Counted from the first letter of the stretch, positions 52,664 to 61,381 are shown. The stretch is DNA of 64,000 nucleotides from Caballeronia sp. LZ062 (GCF_031450785.1 NZ_JARTWB010000002.1:434001-498000); one strand, 5' to 3'. Notes: generated by a model from the sequence alone, not told the origin. Numbers and translations are program-made.

Positions 52664-52693
52664 TTGACATGTTGCGACGATGGTAACTAACAT
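52664..52693 (+). promoter_or_regulatory. Predicted sigma-70 promoter for arsR-CDF operon
   Basis: A perfect TTGACA (52664-52669) and TAACAT (52688-52693) are separated by 18 bases. The -10 box overlaps the left arm of the inverted-repeat operator, so a bound repressor would block RNA polymerase. Confidence 0.6.
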
Positions 52694-52713
52694 ATGAACA
52701 CCTATTCATATGT
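52690..52713. promoter_or_regulatory. ArsR/SmtB-type operator
   Basis: ACATATGAA (52690-52698) and TTCATATGT (52705-52713) form a perfect inverted repeat with a six-base spacer. The ATATGAA...TTCATAT form resembles operators of SmtB/CzrA-family metal sensors. It lies 12 bases before the arsR start. Confidence 0.75.
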
Positions 52714-52725
52714 CGATGAGTCTCT

Positions 52726-53067
52726 GTGGCTTCTTCTTTTCCCGCGCCCAGCGCCGCGACGTCGGATGACCGCGTCGTCCCGCTCGCCGACCTGTTTCGA
52801 CTGCTCGGCGATCCGACGCGCCTGCGCATCGTGCTGGCGTGCGTCGAGCAGAAGCGCGCGGTCGGCTCGATCGCCGAATCGCTCGGCTTGTCGCCGTCGC
52901 TCGTGAGCCATCATTTGCGCCTGCTGCGCGCGGCGCGAATCGTGCGGGCCGAGCGGCAGGGCAAGCAGGTGTTCTACGCGGCGGCGGACCGGCATATCAG
53001 CGGCATGCTGGCCGAACTGCTCGAGCACGTCGCCGAGCCGCACTCCGACGCGACCGACATCAACTGA
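52726..53067 (+). CDS. ArsR/SmtB-family zinc-type transcriptional repressor
   Basis: A 113-residue winged-helix repressor. The fold runs from LADLFRLLGDPTRLRIVLAC through the recognition helix SPSLVSHHLRLLRAARIV to the wing RAERQGKQVFYAA. The C-terminal helix carries Asp88-x-His90-(10)-His101-(2)-Glu104, exactly the alpha-5 zinc site of SmtB and CzrA. There is no alpha-3N arsenic/cadmium Cys motif. It should release its operator on Zn(II), or Co(II), and derepress itself and the exporter 27 bases downstream. Translation starts at GTG 52726; the nearby ATGs are out of frame. Confidence 0.93.
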   Translation: MASSFPAPSAATSDDRVVPLADLFRLLGDPTRLRIVLACVEQKRAVGSIAESLGLSPSLVSHHLRLLRAARIVRAERQGKQVFYAAADRHISGMLAELLEHVAEPHSDATDIN

Positions 53068-53071
53068 CACC

Positions 53072-53091
53072 GGCTCGACCACGGTCGAGCC
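53072..53091. repeat. Perfect inverted repeat between arsR and the CDF gene
   Basis: GGCTCGACC (53072-53080) and GGTCGAGCC (53083-53091) form a 9-bp stem with a two-base loop, two bases before the exporter ATG at 53094. In the mRNA it would hide the ribosome site of the exporter, suggesting translational control or tight coupling. Confidence 0.6.
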
Positions 53092-53093
53092 AT

Positions 53094-54113
53094 ATGAGCA
53101 CGAAAAACGAGCACGCAATGAGCACGCACACGCATCACGGACACGATCACCACGATCATCACGATCATCACGAGGACCACGAGCACGCCGCCCACGAGGA
53201 TCACAGCCACGGGCCGGGCGGCCATCATCATCACCATGCGCCGCAGGCGGGGCAGGGCCGCACGTTCGCGCTGGCGGTCGGGCTCAACGTGCTGATCGTC
53301 GTCGTGCAGGCGGTCTACGGCCTGCTCGCGCATTCCACCGCGCTGCTCGCCGACGCAGGTCACAATCTGTCCGACGTCCTCGGTCTCCTGCTCGCGTGGG
53401 GTGCGGTGTGGCTCGGCACGCGCCGGCCGAGCGCCCGCTACACGTTCGGGCTCGGCAGTTCGTCGATTCTCGCTTCGCTCGCGAATGCGGCGCTGCTCCT
53501 GCTCGCGTGCGGCGCGATCCTCCTCGAAGCCATCCAGCGCCTGTTGAACCCTGCGCCCGTCGCGGGGCTCGACGTCTTCATCGTCGCGATGCTGGGCCTC
53601 GTCGTGAACGGCTTCTCCGCGTGGCTCTTCATGCGCGGCAGCAAGGAAGATCTGAACGTGCGCGGCGCGTTCATGCACATGGCCGGCGATGCCGCGATCT
53701 CAGCCGCCGTCGGCGTGAGCGGCCTCGCGATCATCTATACCGGCTGGTACTGGCTCGATCCGGTGATGAGCATCGTCGTGGTGGCGGTCATCCTGTACGG
53801 CACATGGGACCTTGGCCGCGATGCCATGCGTCTCGCGCTCGCCGCGGTGCCGCCGGGCGTGGACACGGGGCGCATTCGCGGCTATTTGTCCGGGCTGCCG
53901 GGCGTGCGCGGCGTGCATGACCTGCACGTATGGGCGCTCTCGACGACGGAAAACGCGTTGACCGTGCATCTCGTCATGCCGCAAGGCCATCCGGGCGATG
54001 CCTTCATGCAGGGCGTCGTCGCCACGCTGCGGCGCGACTACGCGATGCATCACTCGACCGTGCAGGTGGATGTAGCGGACGGCTGTTCCGAGTGCGTCTT
54101 GCAGCACCGCTGA
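53094..54113 (+). CDS. CDF family zinc/cation efflux protein with His-rich N-terminus
   Basis: A 339-residue cation diffusion facilitator that exports Zn(II), Co(II) or Cd(II) in exchange for protons. Six helices follow a 50-residue N-terminal segment with more than 20 His, a metal-collecting tail. The transport site is His90-x3-Asp94 in LADAGHNLSDV and His195-x3-Asp199 in HMAGDAAISAAV. The zinc-type HxxxD pair, not DxxxD, supports zinc specificity as in ZitB and CzcD. The C-terminal cytosolic domain has GVRGVHDLHVWALSTTENALTVHLV. It is co-transcribed with the upstream zinc-type repressor. Confidence 0.94.
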   Translation: MSTKNEHAMSTHTHHGHDHHDHHDHHEDHEHAAHEDHSHGPGGHHHHHAPQAGQGRTFALAVGLNVLIVVVQAVYGLLAHSTALLADAGHNLSDVLGLLLAWGAVWLGTRRPSARYTFGLGSSSILASLANAALLLLACGAILLEAIQRLLNPAPVAGLDVFIVAMLGLVVNGFSAWLFMRGSKEDLNVRGAFMHMAGDAAISAAVGVSGLAIIYTGWYWLDPVMSIVVVAVILYGTWDLGRDAMRLALAAVPPGVDTGRIRGYLSGLPGVRGVHDLHVWALSTTENALTVHLVMPQGHPGDAFMQGVVATLRRDYAMHHSTVQVDVADGCSECVLQHR

Positions 54114-54207
54114 CCTGACGCGAGCGCGCACGGCCGCCGACAATCGTGCGAGCGGGCGTACACTAGCTGAAGACCAAATCCGCAAAAACCTGCCGGAGAT
54201 TCCGTGC

Positions 54208-55941
54208 ATGTTCACGCGCAAGCCCACTCCGAACGACACGCTCGACGTTGCGCCGGTGCTCATCGTCGGTGCCGGCCCGACCGGACTCGCCGCCGCGATG
54301 AGTCTCGCGCGCGCGCACGTTCCGGTGCGCCTGATCGACCAGGCGCCGCAACCTTCGCCGTACTCGCGCGCCATCGGCATTCAGGCGCGCACGCTCGAAC
54401 TCTTCGAGCAACATCGCACGGTGGAGCCGTTTCTCGAACTGGGGCATCGGGCGCGCGTCGCGAATCTCTACTCCAACGGTCAGCGCCTGGCGCGGCTCGA
54501 CTTCGATCCGCTGCAAACGCGCTATCCGTATCTGCTGTTTCTGCCGCAGTCCGAGACTGAGCGGCTGCTCGCCGAGCATCTTGCAGAGTCCGGCGTGACA
54601 GTCGAGCGCGGTGTCGCGCTGACGGATTTCACGCAGGGCTCCGCGGGCATTCAGACGACGCTGCGCCACCAAAACGGACGCGACGAAACGCTGCGTCCGT
54701 CGTTTATGATCGCGGCGGACGGCGCGCATAGCTCGGTGCGGCACAGGCTCGATATCGGCTTCGACGGCAAGACCTTCGATCAGACCTTCCTGCTCGCCGA
54801 CGTTCAGGCCGATGTCGACTGGCCCGACGACGAATTCCACATCTTCGCGTCGCAAGAAGGGCTGGCGGCGCTCTTTCCGATGGGCGGCGGCCGCGCGCGT
54901 CTCATCGGCGATTTGCCTTCGCACGAGACGGCTCCCGGCACCGGCGCGCAGAACAGCGGTCCCGACCTCGACGCCTGCCGTGCGCTCGTCGAGCGGCGCG
55001 TGCATCATCGCGTGAAGCTCTCGGATCTCGCGTGGTCGTCGTATTTCCGCGTGAACAGCCGCATGGTGGACCGCCTGCGCGTGCAGCGTATTTTCCTCGC
55101 AGGCGATGCCGCGCATGTCCACAGCCCGGCCGGCGCGCAGGGCATGAACACGGGCATTCAGGAAGCCTTCAACATCGGCTGGAAGATCGCGCGGCTGCTC
55201 GCGGGCGGCGCGTCCGATCGCCTGCTGGACACGTACTACGCCGAGCGGCATCCGATCGAGCGCGACGTCCTGCGCCAGACGAGCATACTCACGCAGATGG
55301 CCGAAGCCGGACACGGTCCAATGAAGCTGATGCGCGAACACGTGATGCCCGCGCTCGCGGCTATCGGCCCGCTGCGCGACGCCATGCGCCGCACGGTGAG
55401 CGAACTGTCGATCAACTACCGCAAGAGCCCGCTCACGCTCGAACGCGTGCTCGACGGCGGACCGCGTGCCGGCGAGCGCGCACCGGATGCGCGCGTGCAT
55501 GTCGTCGATGGTCCGCTCGGGCGTCTGCCGGGCGTCGGCTGTCTCTACGATCTGCATGATCCCGGCTGCTTCTCGCTGTTCCTGCTCGTCAGCCCGGCCG
55601 GCGAGGACGACATCGCGCTCGCGCCCGCGACCATCACCGTCGCGCACGCCATGCGGGACACCAATGTGGACGGCCTCGTGCAGTCCATCGAGGCCGTCTT
55701 GTCGGACGCGGTGCGCATTTGGCGCATCACCGATACCAACGGCGACGACGCGCAATCGCTCACCGAGCACTACGGCCGTACGCGCCCCGCGTTCTATCTC
55801 GTGCGGCCGGACGGCTATATCGCGGCGCGCGGGCGCGTGCCGGCGGATACGCAGGCGCTGCTGCGCCATTGCGAGACGTGGTTCGGCGAAGAGCGAGCGA
55901 GTAGCGGCGAGCGCGTCGCCGGCCCACAGCCGGAAGAGTGA
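54208..55941 (+). CDS. FAD-dependent aromatic monooxygenase (PheA/TfdB family)
   Basis: A 577-residue class-A flavoprotein monooxygenase. The dinucleotide-binding motif is VLIVGAGPTGLAAAMSLARA (18-37), the DG-type motif is MIAADGAHSSVRHRL and the second FAD motif is FLAGDAAHVHSPAGAQGMNTGIQEAFNI (about 296-323, split by this note). The C-terminal 170 residues have the thioredoxin-like fold of phenol hydroxylase-type enzymes. It probably hydroxylates a phenolic or polyketide substrate with NAD(P)H. Neighbours do not reveal the substrate. No ring-cleavage genes are adjacent. Confidence 0.9.
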   Translation: MFTRKPTPNDTLDVAPVLIVGAGPTGLAAAMSLARAHVPVRLIDQAPQPSPYSRAIGIQARTLELFEQHRTVEPFLELGHRARVANLYSNGQRLARLDFDPLQTRYPYLLFLPQSETERLLAEHLAESGVTVERGVALTDFTQGSAGIQTTLRHQNGRDETLRPSFMIAADGAHSSVRHRLDIGFDGKTFDQTFLLADVQADVDWPDDEFHIFASQEGLAALFPMGGGRARLIGDLPSHETAPGTGAQNSGPDLDACRALVERRVHHRVKLSDLAWSSYFRVNSRMVDRLRVQRIFLAGDAAHVHSPAGAQGMNTGIQEAFNIGWKIARLLAGGASDRLLDTYYAERHPIERDVLRQTSILTQMAEAGHGPMKLMREHVMPALAAIGPLRDAMRRTVSELSINYRKSPLTLERVLDGGPRAGERAPDARVHVVDGPLGRLPGVGCLYDLHDPGCFSLFLLVSPAGEDDIALAPATITVAHAMRDTNVDGLVQSIEAVLSDAVRIWRITDTNGDDAQSLTEHYGRTRPAFYLVRPDGYIAARGRVPADTQALLRHCETWFGEERASSGERVAGPQPEE

Positions 55942-55945
55942 AACG

Positions 55946-55977
55946 AAAAAGAAAAACGCCCCGATACTGCCGGGGCG
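55946..55977 (-). terminator. Terminator of the fds operon
   Basis: Read on the minus strand, a CGCCCCG/CGGGGCG stem (55957-55963 with 55971-55977) is followed by TTTTTCTTTTTCG, a strong T-tract. It ends transcription after fdsD and lies against the convergent monooxygenase stop. Confidence 0.85.
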
Positions 55978-56020
55978 CAATGGGCACTACAGAGAGCCCA
56001 AGGATTCTTGAAACGCGGAG

Positions 56021-56266
56021 TCAGGCGGTCGCCGCTTTCGGCTGAAGATCCGCCTTGTGGAGCGTGAGCGCCTCGCGCAGGATCGGCTCCATCGAGGCGC
56101 TTGCTTGCGGGTTATCCAGTGCATTTAAGATAGCAATCCGCATGCGCGGCTCCCAGAAGCGGCGGATGTGGTCCGCCACGCCATCGACCGCTTCGGCGTG
56201 ATCCGGCATCGAATCGAAAAACTCGCCGATGCGGTTCGCCATCTCGATCAAATTATCCACGTCCAT
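56021..56266 (-). CDS. fdsD: NAD-dependent formate dehydrogenase, delta subunit FdsD
   Basis: An 81-residue small subunit. MDVDNLIEMANRIGEFFDSMPD and VADHIRRFWEPRMRIAILN are the FdsD landmarks. It is needed for maturation or stability of the Mo-containing complex, and its exact role is not settled. It starts three bases after the fdsA stop. In several relatives an fdhD-type gene (fdsC) separates fdsA from fdsD; here it is absent. Confidence 0.93.
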   Translation of the reverse strand: MDVDNLIEMANRIGEFFDSMPDHAEAVDGVADHIRRFWEPRMRIAILNALDNPQASASMEPILREALTLHKADLQPKAATA

Positions 56267-56269
56267 GTG

Positions 56270-59197
56270 TCATTTTCCTGAAGTCGTCGCCAGATTACGC
56301 ATGTTGAGCAGTTCGAGCTGCTGGGTGCTGAAGCGCGAGTAGTCCTGCTGCCATTGCGACGTTTGCTCCACCGGCAAGACCTGCACCGCCGTGACCTTGT
56401 ACTCCGGACAATTCGTCGCCCAGTCGGACGAGTCGGTGGTAATGACGTTCGCGCCCGATTCCGGGAAGTGGAACGTCGTATAGACGACGCCCGGTTGCAT
56501 GCGGTCGGTGATCTTCGCGCGCAGCACCGTCTGCCCGGCGCGCGACTCGATGCCCACCCAGTCGCCCGTCTTGATGCCGCGGTCTTCGGCGTCGTGCGGA
56601 TGAATCTCCAGACGGTCCTCGTCGTGCCAGCGCGAATTCTCGGTGCGCCGCGTCTGCGCGCCGACGTTGTATTGCGAAAGGATGCGCCCGGTCGTGAGCA
56701 GCAGCGGGTACTTGCGCGTGACCTTCTCCGGCGTCGGCACGAACTTGGTGATGACGAAGCGTCCCTTGCCGCGCACGAATTCGTCGATGTGCATCGTCGG
56801 CGTGCCGTCGGGCGCCTTCTCGTTGCACGGCCACTGGATGCTGCCCATTTCATCGAGCTTCTCGTACGACACGCCGTGGAACGTCGGCGTGAGACGCGCG
56901 ATCTCGTCCATGATCTCGGACGGATGCGTGTAGTTCATCTCGTAGCCGAGCGCGCGGGAAAGCAGAATGGTCACTTCCCAGTCGGAATAGCCCGCGAGCG
57001 GCGGCATCACCTTGCGCACGCGCGAAATGCGGCGCTCCGCATTCGTGAACGTGCCGTCCTTTTCGAGAAAGGTCGAGCCGGGCAGCAGCACGTGCGCGTA
57101 CTTCGCGGTCTCGTTGAGGAAGATGTCCTGCACGACGATGCATTCCATCGACGACAGCGCGTCCGCGACATGCTGCGTGTTCGGGTCCGACTGGACGATG
57201 TCTTCGCCCTGGCAATAAAGCCCCATGAACGAGCCGTGCGTGGCGGCATCGAACATGTTGGGAATGCGCAGTCCCGGCTCCGGTTGCAGCTTCACGTTCC
57301 ACGCTTCCTCGAAGAGCGCGCGCGTCGCGGCATCGCCGATATGACGATAGCCCGGCAACTCGTGCGGGAACGAGCCCATGTCGCACGAGCCTTGCACGTT
57401 GTTCTGGCCGCGCAGCGGATTCACGCCGACGCCTTCGCGGCCGACGTTGGCCGTCGCCATCGCGAGATTCGCGATGCCCATCACCGTGGTCGAGCCTTGC
57501 GCGTGCTCGGTCACGCCGAGCCCGTAGTAGATCGCGGCGTTGCCGCCGGTCGCGTAGATGCGCGCGGCCTCGCGCACGTGCTGCGCGGGCACGCCCGTGA
57601 CCGCTTCCGTCGCCTCGGGCGAGTTCTCCTCCAGCGCGACGAAATCGCGCCATTGCTGGAACGCGCGCGGCTCGCAGCGTTGCTCGATGAACGCTTCGTT
57701 CAGCAAGCCTTCGGTGACGATCACATGCGCGAGCGCATTGACCATCGCGACGTTCGTTCCGGGGCGCAGCGCGAGATGATGCGACGCCTTCACATGCGGC
57801 GTATCGACGATATCGATGCGGCGCGGATCGATCACGATCAGCGTCGCGCCTTCGCGCACGCGGCGCTTCAGGCGCGAGGCGAAGACCGGATGGCCGTCGG
57901 TCGGATTCGCGCCCATCACCACGATCACGTCCGACTTTTCGATGGACGCGAACGTCTGCGTGCCGGCGGATTCGCCGAGCGTCGTTTTGAGGCCGTAGCC
58001 GGTCGGCGAATGGCAGACGCGCGCGCAGGTATCGACGTTGTTGTTGCCGAACGCCGCGCGCACGAGCTTCTGCACGAGATACGTCTCTTCGTTCGTGCAG
58101 CGCGACGACGTGATGCCGCCAATCGAATCGCGTCCGTACTTGTCCTGAATGCGGCGGAATTCGCTCGCCGCATAGTTGATCGCTTCGTCCCACGACACTT
58201 CGCGCCACGGATCGGTGATCTTCGCGCGGATCATCGGCTTCGTGATGCGGTCCTTATGCGTCGCATAGCCCCACGCGAAGCGGCCCTTCACGCAGGCGTG
58301 GCCTTCGTTCGCCTGGCCATTCTTGTTCGGCGTCATGCGCACGACGGTGTTGCCCTTCATCTCCGCCTTCAGCGAGCAGCCGACGCCGCAGTAAGCGCAG
58401 GTCGTGACGACCGAATGCTCCGCCTGGCCGAGCATGATGACGCTCTTCTCCTGAAGCGTCGCGGTCGGGCACGCGGCGACGCACGCGCCGCACGACACGC
58501 ATTCCGATTCCATGAACGGCACGTTTTCGCTTGCCGCCACGCGCGATTCGAAACCGCGTCCGGCGATCGTCAGCGCGAACGTGCCTTGCGTTTCCTCGCA
58601 CGCGCGCACGCAGCGATTGCAGACGATGCACTTCGACGGATCGTAGGTGAAGTACGGGTTCGACTCGTCCTTCTTGTCCTTCAGATGGTTCGCGCCTTCG
58701 TAGCCGTAGCGCACTTCGCGCAGGCCGACGACGCCCGCCATGTCCTGCAGTTCGCAGTCGCCGTTGGCGGGGCAGGTGAGGCAATCGAGCGGGTGATCGG
58801 AGATATACAGCTCCATCACGTTACGGCGCAGCAGTTGCAGCTTGTCGCTTTGCGTGCGCACTTTCATGCCCGCTTCGACAGGCGTCGTGCAGGACGCCGG
58901 ATAGCCGCGCTTGCCTTCGATCTCCACGAGGCACAGACGGCACGAGCCCCACGGTTCGAGCGAATCGGTGGCGCAGAGCTTCGGCACATTGACGCCGGCT
59001 TCTATGGCGGCCCGCATCACGGACGTGCCCGCGGGCACCGTGACCGACTGGCCGTCGATGTCGAGCGTCACGTCGATGTCGGCGTGGCGCAGCGGCGTGC
59101 CGTAGTCGGTCTCGTCGAACGGATCGCGGCGTTGCACCGATGCCGCGCTCTTGCACGCGCAGTTGCCCGAACCGCAGCCGTTAATGGTGTTGGACAT
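56270..59197 (-). CDS. fdsA: NAD-dependent formate dehydrogenase, alpha (Mo-bis-MGD) subunit FdsA
   Basis: The 975-residue catalytic subunit, oxidising formate to CO2. It carries a NuoG-like N-terminus: a 2Fe-2S site (Cys75, 86, 89, 103), a His-Cys3 4Fe-4S site (His135, Cys139, 142, 148), a double 4Fe-4S ferredoxin (Cys190-200 and 233-243) and a proximal 4Fe-4S (Cys267, 270, 274, 302). The molybdenum ligand is Cys395 followed by His396 in CARVCHSPTGYG, where E. coli FdhF has selenocysteine. The complex is soluble and cytosolic, with no Tat signal. A 1003-codon frame on the opposite strand is only a shadow. Confidence 0.98.
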   Translation of the reverse strand: MSNTINGCGSGNCACKSAASVQRRDPFDETDYGTPLRHADIDVTLDIDGQSVTVPAGTSVMRAAIEAGVNVPKLCATDSLEPWGSCRLCLVEIEGKRGYPASCTTPVEAGMKVRTQSDKLQLLRRNVMELYISDHPLDCLTCPANGDCELQDMAGVVGLREVRYGYEGANHLKDKKDESNPYFTYDPSKCIVCNRCVRACEETQGTFALTIAGRGFESRVAASENVPFMESECVSCGACVAACPTATLQEKSVIMLGQAEHSVVTTCAYCGVGCSLKAEMKGNTVVRMTPNKNGQANEGHACVKGRFAWGYATHKDRITKPMIRAKITDPWREVSWDEAINYAASEFRRIQDKYGRDSIGGITSSRCTNEETYLVQKLVRAAFGNNNVDTCARVCHSPTGYGLKTTLGESAGTQTFASIEKSDVIVVMGANPTDGHPVFASRLKRRVREGATLIVIDPRRIDIVDTPHVKASHHLALRPGTNVAMVNALAHVIVTEGLLNEAFIEQRCEPRAFQQWRDFVALEENSPEATEAVTGVPAQHVREAARIYATGGNAAIYYGLGVTEHAQGSTTVMGIANLAMATANVGREGVGVNPLRGQNNVQGSCDMGSFPHELPGYRHIGDAATRALFEEAWNVKLQPEPGLRIPNMFDAATHGSFMGLYCQGEDIVQSDPNTQHVADALSSMECIVVQDIFLNETAKYAHVLLPGSTFLEKDGTFTNAERRISRVRKVMPPLAGYSDWEVTILLSRALGYEMNYTHPSEIMDEIARLTPTFHGVSYEKLDEMGSIQWPCNEKAPDGTPTMHIDEFVRGKGRFVITKFVPTPEKVTRKYPLLLTTGRILSQYNVGAQTRRTENSRWHDEDRLEIHPHDAEDRGIKTGDWVGIESRAGQTVLRAKITDRMQPGVVYTTFHFPESGANVITTDSSDWATNCPEYKVTAVQVLPVEQTSQWQQDYSRFSTQQLELLNMRNLATTSGK

Positions 59198-59216
59198 GTT
59201 CTGTGTCTCCCTGCTT

Positions 59217-60773
59217 TTATGCAGCTTTCCGTGCCGGCGTGCGGGGCAGGCCGAAGTCTTCGGGGAAATGATCGAGCGCGGAGAGCACGGGGAACGGCGT
59301 CATGCCGCCCATCGCGCAGAGCGAGCCGCCGACAATCGTGTCGCAGAGTTCGCGCAGAAGCGTGATTTGTTTGACCGACGTATCGCCTTCCCGAATCTTG
59401 GCGATGACTTCCTCGCCGCGCGTCGAACCGATGCGGCAGGGCGTGCACTTGCCGCATGACTCGATGGCGCAGAAGTGCATCGCGTATTGCGCGAGTTCGG
59501 CGAGGTTCGAGGTGTCGTCGTGAATCACGAGGCCGCCGTGACCGACCACCGCGCCGACCTTCGCATACTCTTCGTAATCGAGCGGAATGTCCCACTGGCT
59601 CTCCGGCAGATACGTGCCGAGCGGGCCGCCCACTTGCACCGCGCGCGCTGGCCGGCCGCTCGCCGTGCCGCCGCCGAAATCGCGGATGAGTTCGCGCAGC
59701 GTCACGCCAAACGCAAGTTCCACGAGCCCGCCTCGCATCACGTTGCCCGCAAGCTGGAAGGGCAGCGTGCCGCGCGAGCGGCCCATGCCGTAGTCGCGAT
59801 AGAACGCTGCGCCCTTCGCGAAGATGATCGGCACCGTTGCGAGCGTGATGACGTTGTTGATGACGGTCGGCTTGCCGTAGAGACCGGTGAGCGCCGGCAC
59901 CGGCGGCTTCGCGCGCACGATGCCGCGCTTGCCTTCGAGCGATTCGAGCAGCGCCGTTTCCTCGCCGCAGACATACGAGCCCGCGCCCTTGGCGACGTAA
60001 AGCTCGAATGCGTGCGACGTGCCGAGCACGCTCGCGCCGAGCCATCCGGCATCGCGTGCGTTGTCGATTGCGCGATTAAGCGTCGCGATGGAATGCGGAT
60101 ATTCGCTGCGGACGTAGATATAACCTTTGGTCGCGCCGGTCGCGACGCCCGCGATGATCATGCCTTCGATCAGCATGTACGGATCGCTTTCCATCACGAG
60201 CCGGTCGGAGAACGTGCCGGAGTCGCCTTCGTCCGCGTTACAGACGATGTACTTCTGGTCGGCCAGCGCCGCGCGCACCGTCTTCCACTTGATGCCAGCC
60301 GGGAACGCCGCGCCGCCGCGCCCGCGCAGGCCGGAATCGGCGAGCGCCTCGCACACTGCGTCGCCGTTCATCGCGAGCACGTTGCGCAGACCTTGCAGGC
60401 CGCCGAGCGATACATAGTCGTCTATCGAAAGCGGGTCCGTGATGCCGATGCGCGCGAAGGTCAGCCGCTGCTGCTTTTTCAGATACGGAATCTCGTCGAC
60501 GACGCCGACGCTCTTCTCGTGCGCGCCGCCTTCGTGAAAGCCTGCATCGAAAAGAGCGGCGATATCGGCTTCTTCGACGTTCGCGTAGCCGACGCGCCCT
60601 TGCGCCGTTTCCACTTCGACGAGCGGCTCGAGATAGAGCAGCCCGCGCGATCCGTTGCGCACGATTTGGACGTCGATGCCGCGCTGCTGCGCTTCGCTCG
60701 CGATGGCCTTGGCGATGCGGTCAGCACCGAGCGCGAGCGCGGACGAGTCGCAGGGAACGTAGATGCGCGTCAT
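59217..60773 (-). CDS. fdsB: NAD-dependent formate dehydrogenase, beta (NADH/FMN) subunit FdsB
   Basis: A 518-residue diaphorase subunit related to NuoF. An N-terminal thioredoxin-like domain (about 1-115) precedes the FMN/NAD core with GLRGRGGAAFPAGIKW, CNADEGDSGTFSDR and KGAGSYVCGEETALLESLEG. The 4Fe-4S site is CAIESCGKCTPCRIGSTRG. It passes electrons from FdsA to NAD+. The ATG at 60773 overlaps the fdsG stop (ATGA); the 41 upstream codons in frame belong to fdsG. Confidence 0.97.
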   Translation of the reverse strand: MTRIYVPCDSSALALGADRIAKAIASEAQQRGIDVQIVRNGSRGLLYLEPLVEVETAQGRVGYANVEEADIAALFDAGFHEGGAHEKSVGVVDEIPYLKKQQRLTFARIGITDPLSIDDYVSLGGLQGLRNVLAMNGDAVCEALADSGLRGRGGAAFPAGIKWKTVRAALADQKYIVCNADEGDSGTFSDRLVMESDPYMLIEGMIIAGVATGATKGYIYVRSEYPHSIATLNRAIDNARDAGWLGASVLGTSHAFELYVAKGAGSYVCGEETALLESLEGKRGIVRAKPPVPALTGLYGKPTVINNVITLATVPIIFAKGAAFYRDYGMGRSRGTLPFQLAGNVMRGGLVELAFGVTLRELIRDFGGGTASGRPARAVQVGGPLGTYLPESQWDIPLDYEEYAKVGAVVGHGGLVIHDDTSNLAELAQYAMHFCAIESCGKCTPCRIGSTRGEEVIAKIREGDTSVKQITLLRELCDTIVGGSLCAMGGMTPFPVLSALDHFPEDFGLPRTPARKAA

Positions 60774-61255
60774 GCCGTCACCTCGCTGCTTTGCCTGGCC
60801 GCGTCGTACAGGCGATCGAATTTCTGCAGTGTCACTTTGGCGTGCAGTTCGCCGTTGATGGTCATGGCGGGCGAGAGCGCGCACTGGCCGAGGCAATACA
60901 CGGACTCCAGTTCGGTGTCCTCTGCGTGGCCGCTATCGAAGCGACAGCCCGTGTGGCCTTCGATGTGATCCTTTAGCGCCTCGGTGCCCATGCTGCGGCA
61001 CGCTTCCGCGCGGCACAGCTGCACGGTCACGCGCGCAGGCGGCGCCGAGCGGAAGTGGTGATAGTAGGTGATCGTGCCGTGAACCTCGGCGCGCGAAAGC
61101 GACAGCGCGCGGGCGAGCGGCGCGACGACTTCGGCCGGCACGAAGCCGGTTTCGTCCTGAATGGCGTGCAGGATCGTCATCAACGTCGCGCCTTGCACGG
61201 CGTGGCGGCGCACGAGTTCGTCTGCGTCGGCGGCGGACATCTGCGGATGTGTCAT
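60770..61255 (-). CDS. fdsG: NAD-dependent formate dehydrogenase, gamma (2Fe-2S) subunit FdsG
   Basis: A 161-residue NuoE-like subunit. HAIQDETGFVPAEVVAPLARAL and VHGTITYYHHFRSAPPARVTVQLC lead to the 2Fe-2S cysteines in CRAEACRSMG and VYCLGQCALSPAMTING. It is first of fdsGBAD. An excellent GGAGGAG lies before the ATG at 61255, which decides the start; a 500-codon extension upstream in the same frame is antisense to the regulator. Confidence 0.97.
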   Translation of the reverse strand: MTHPQMSAADADELVRRHAVQGATLMTILHAIQDETGFVPAEVVAPLARALSLSRAEVHGTITYYHHFRSAPPARVTVQLCRAEACRSMGTEALKDHIEGHTGCRFDSGHAEDTELESVYCLGQCALSPAMTINGELHAKVTLQKFDRLYDAARQSSEVTA

Positions 61256-61274
61256 GGGGCTCCTCCGAGGCTCG

Positions 61275-61311
61275 GCATATGTTTTATCGGTGCATATTTC
61301 AGTCATATAAT
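61275..61311. promoter_or_regulatory. fds divergent promoter region with GCATAT repeats and TATAAT
   Basis: TATAAT (61306-61311) reads toward the regulator gene with a weak TTTATC 17 bases upstream. Two direct GCATAT repeats (61275-61280 and 61292-61297), 17 bases apart, lie between the divergent fdsG and regulator starts. They could be binding sites for the regulator. Confidence 0.45.
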
Positions 61312-61381
61312 CGAAGCGCCGAGCCCGTGAAGCAACAATAGGCGTCGTGATATATCTTGGCAATAGGAAAGGACGATACAT

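Noticed and set aside
53115..53240. Tandem CACGATCA-type repeats
   Set aside because: They are codons for His and Asp in the N-terminus of the CDF exporter, not an independent repeat element.
56354..59365. A 1003-codon open frame on the plus strand
   Set aside because: It is antisense to fdsA, whose cofactor motifs are complete. Arg/His/Ala-rich translation without family motifs is typical of high-GC codon-bias shadow frames.
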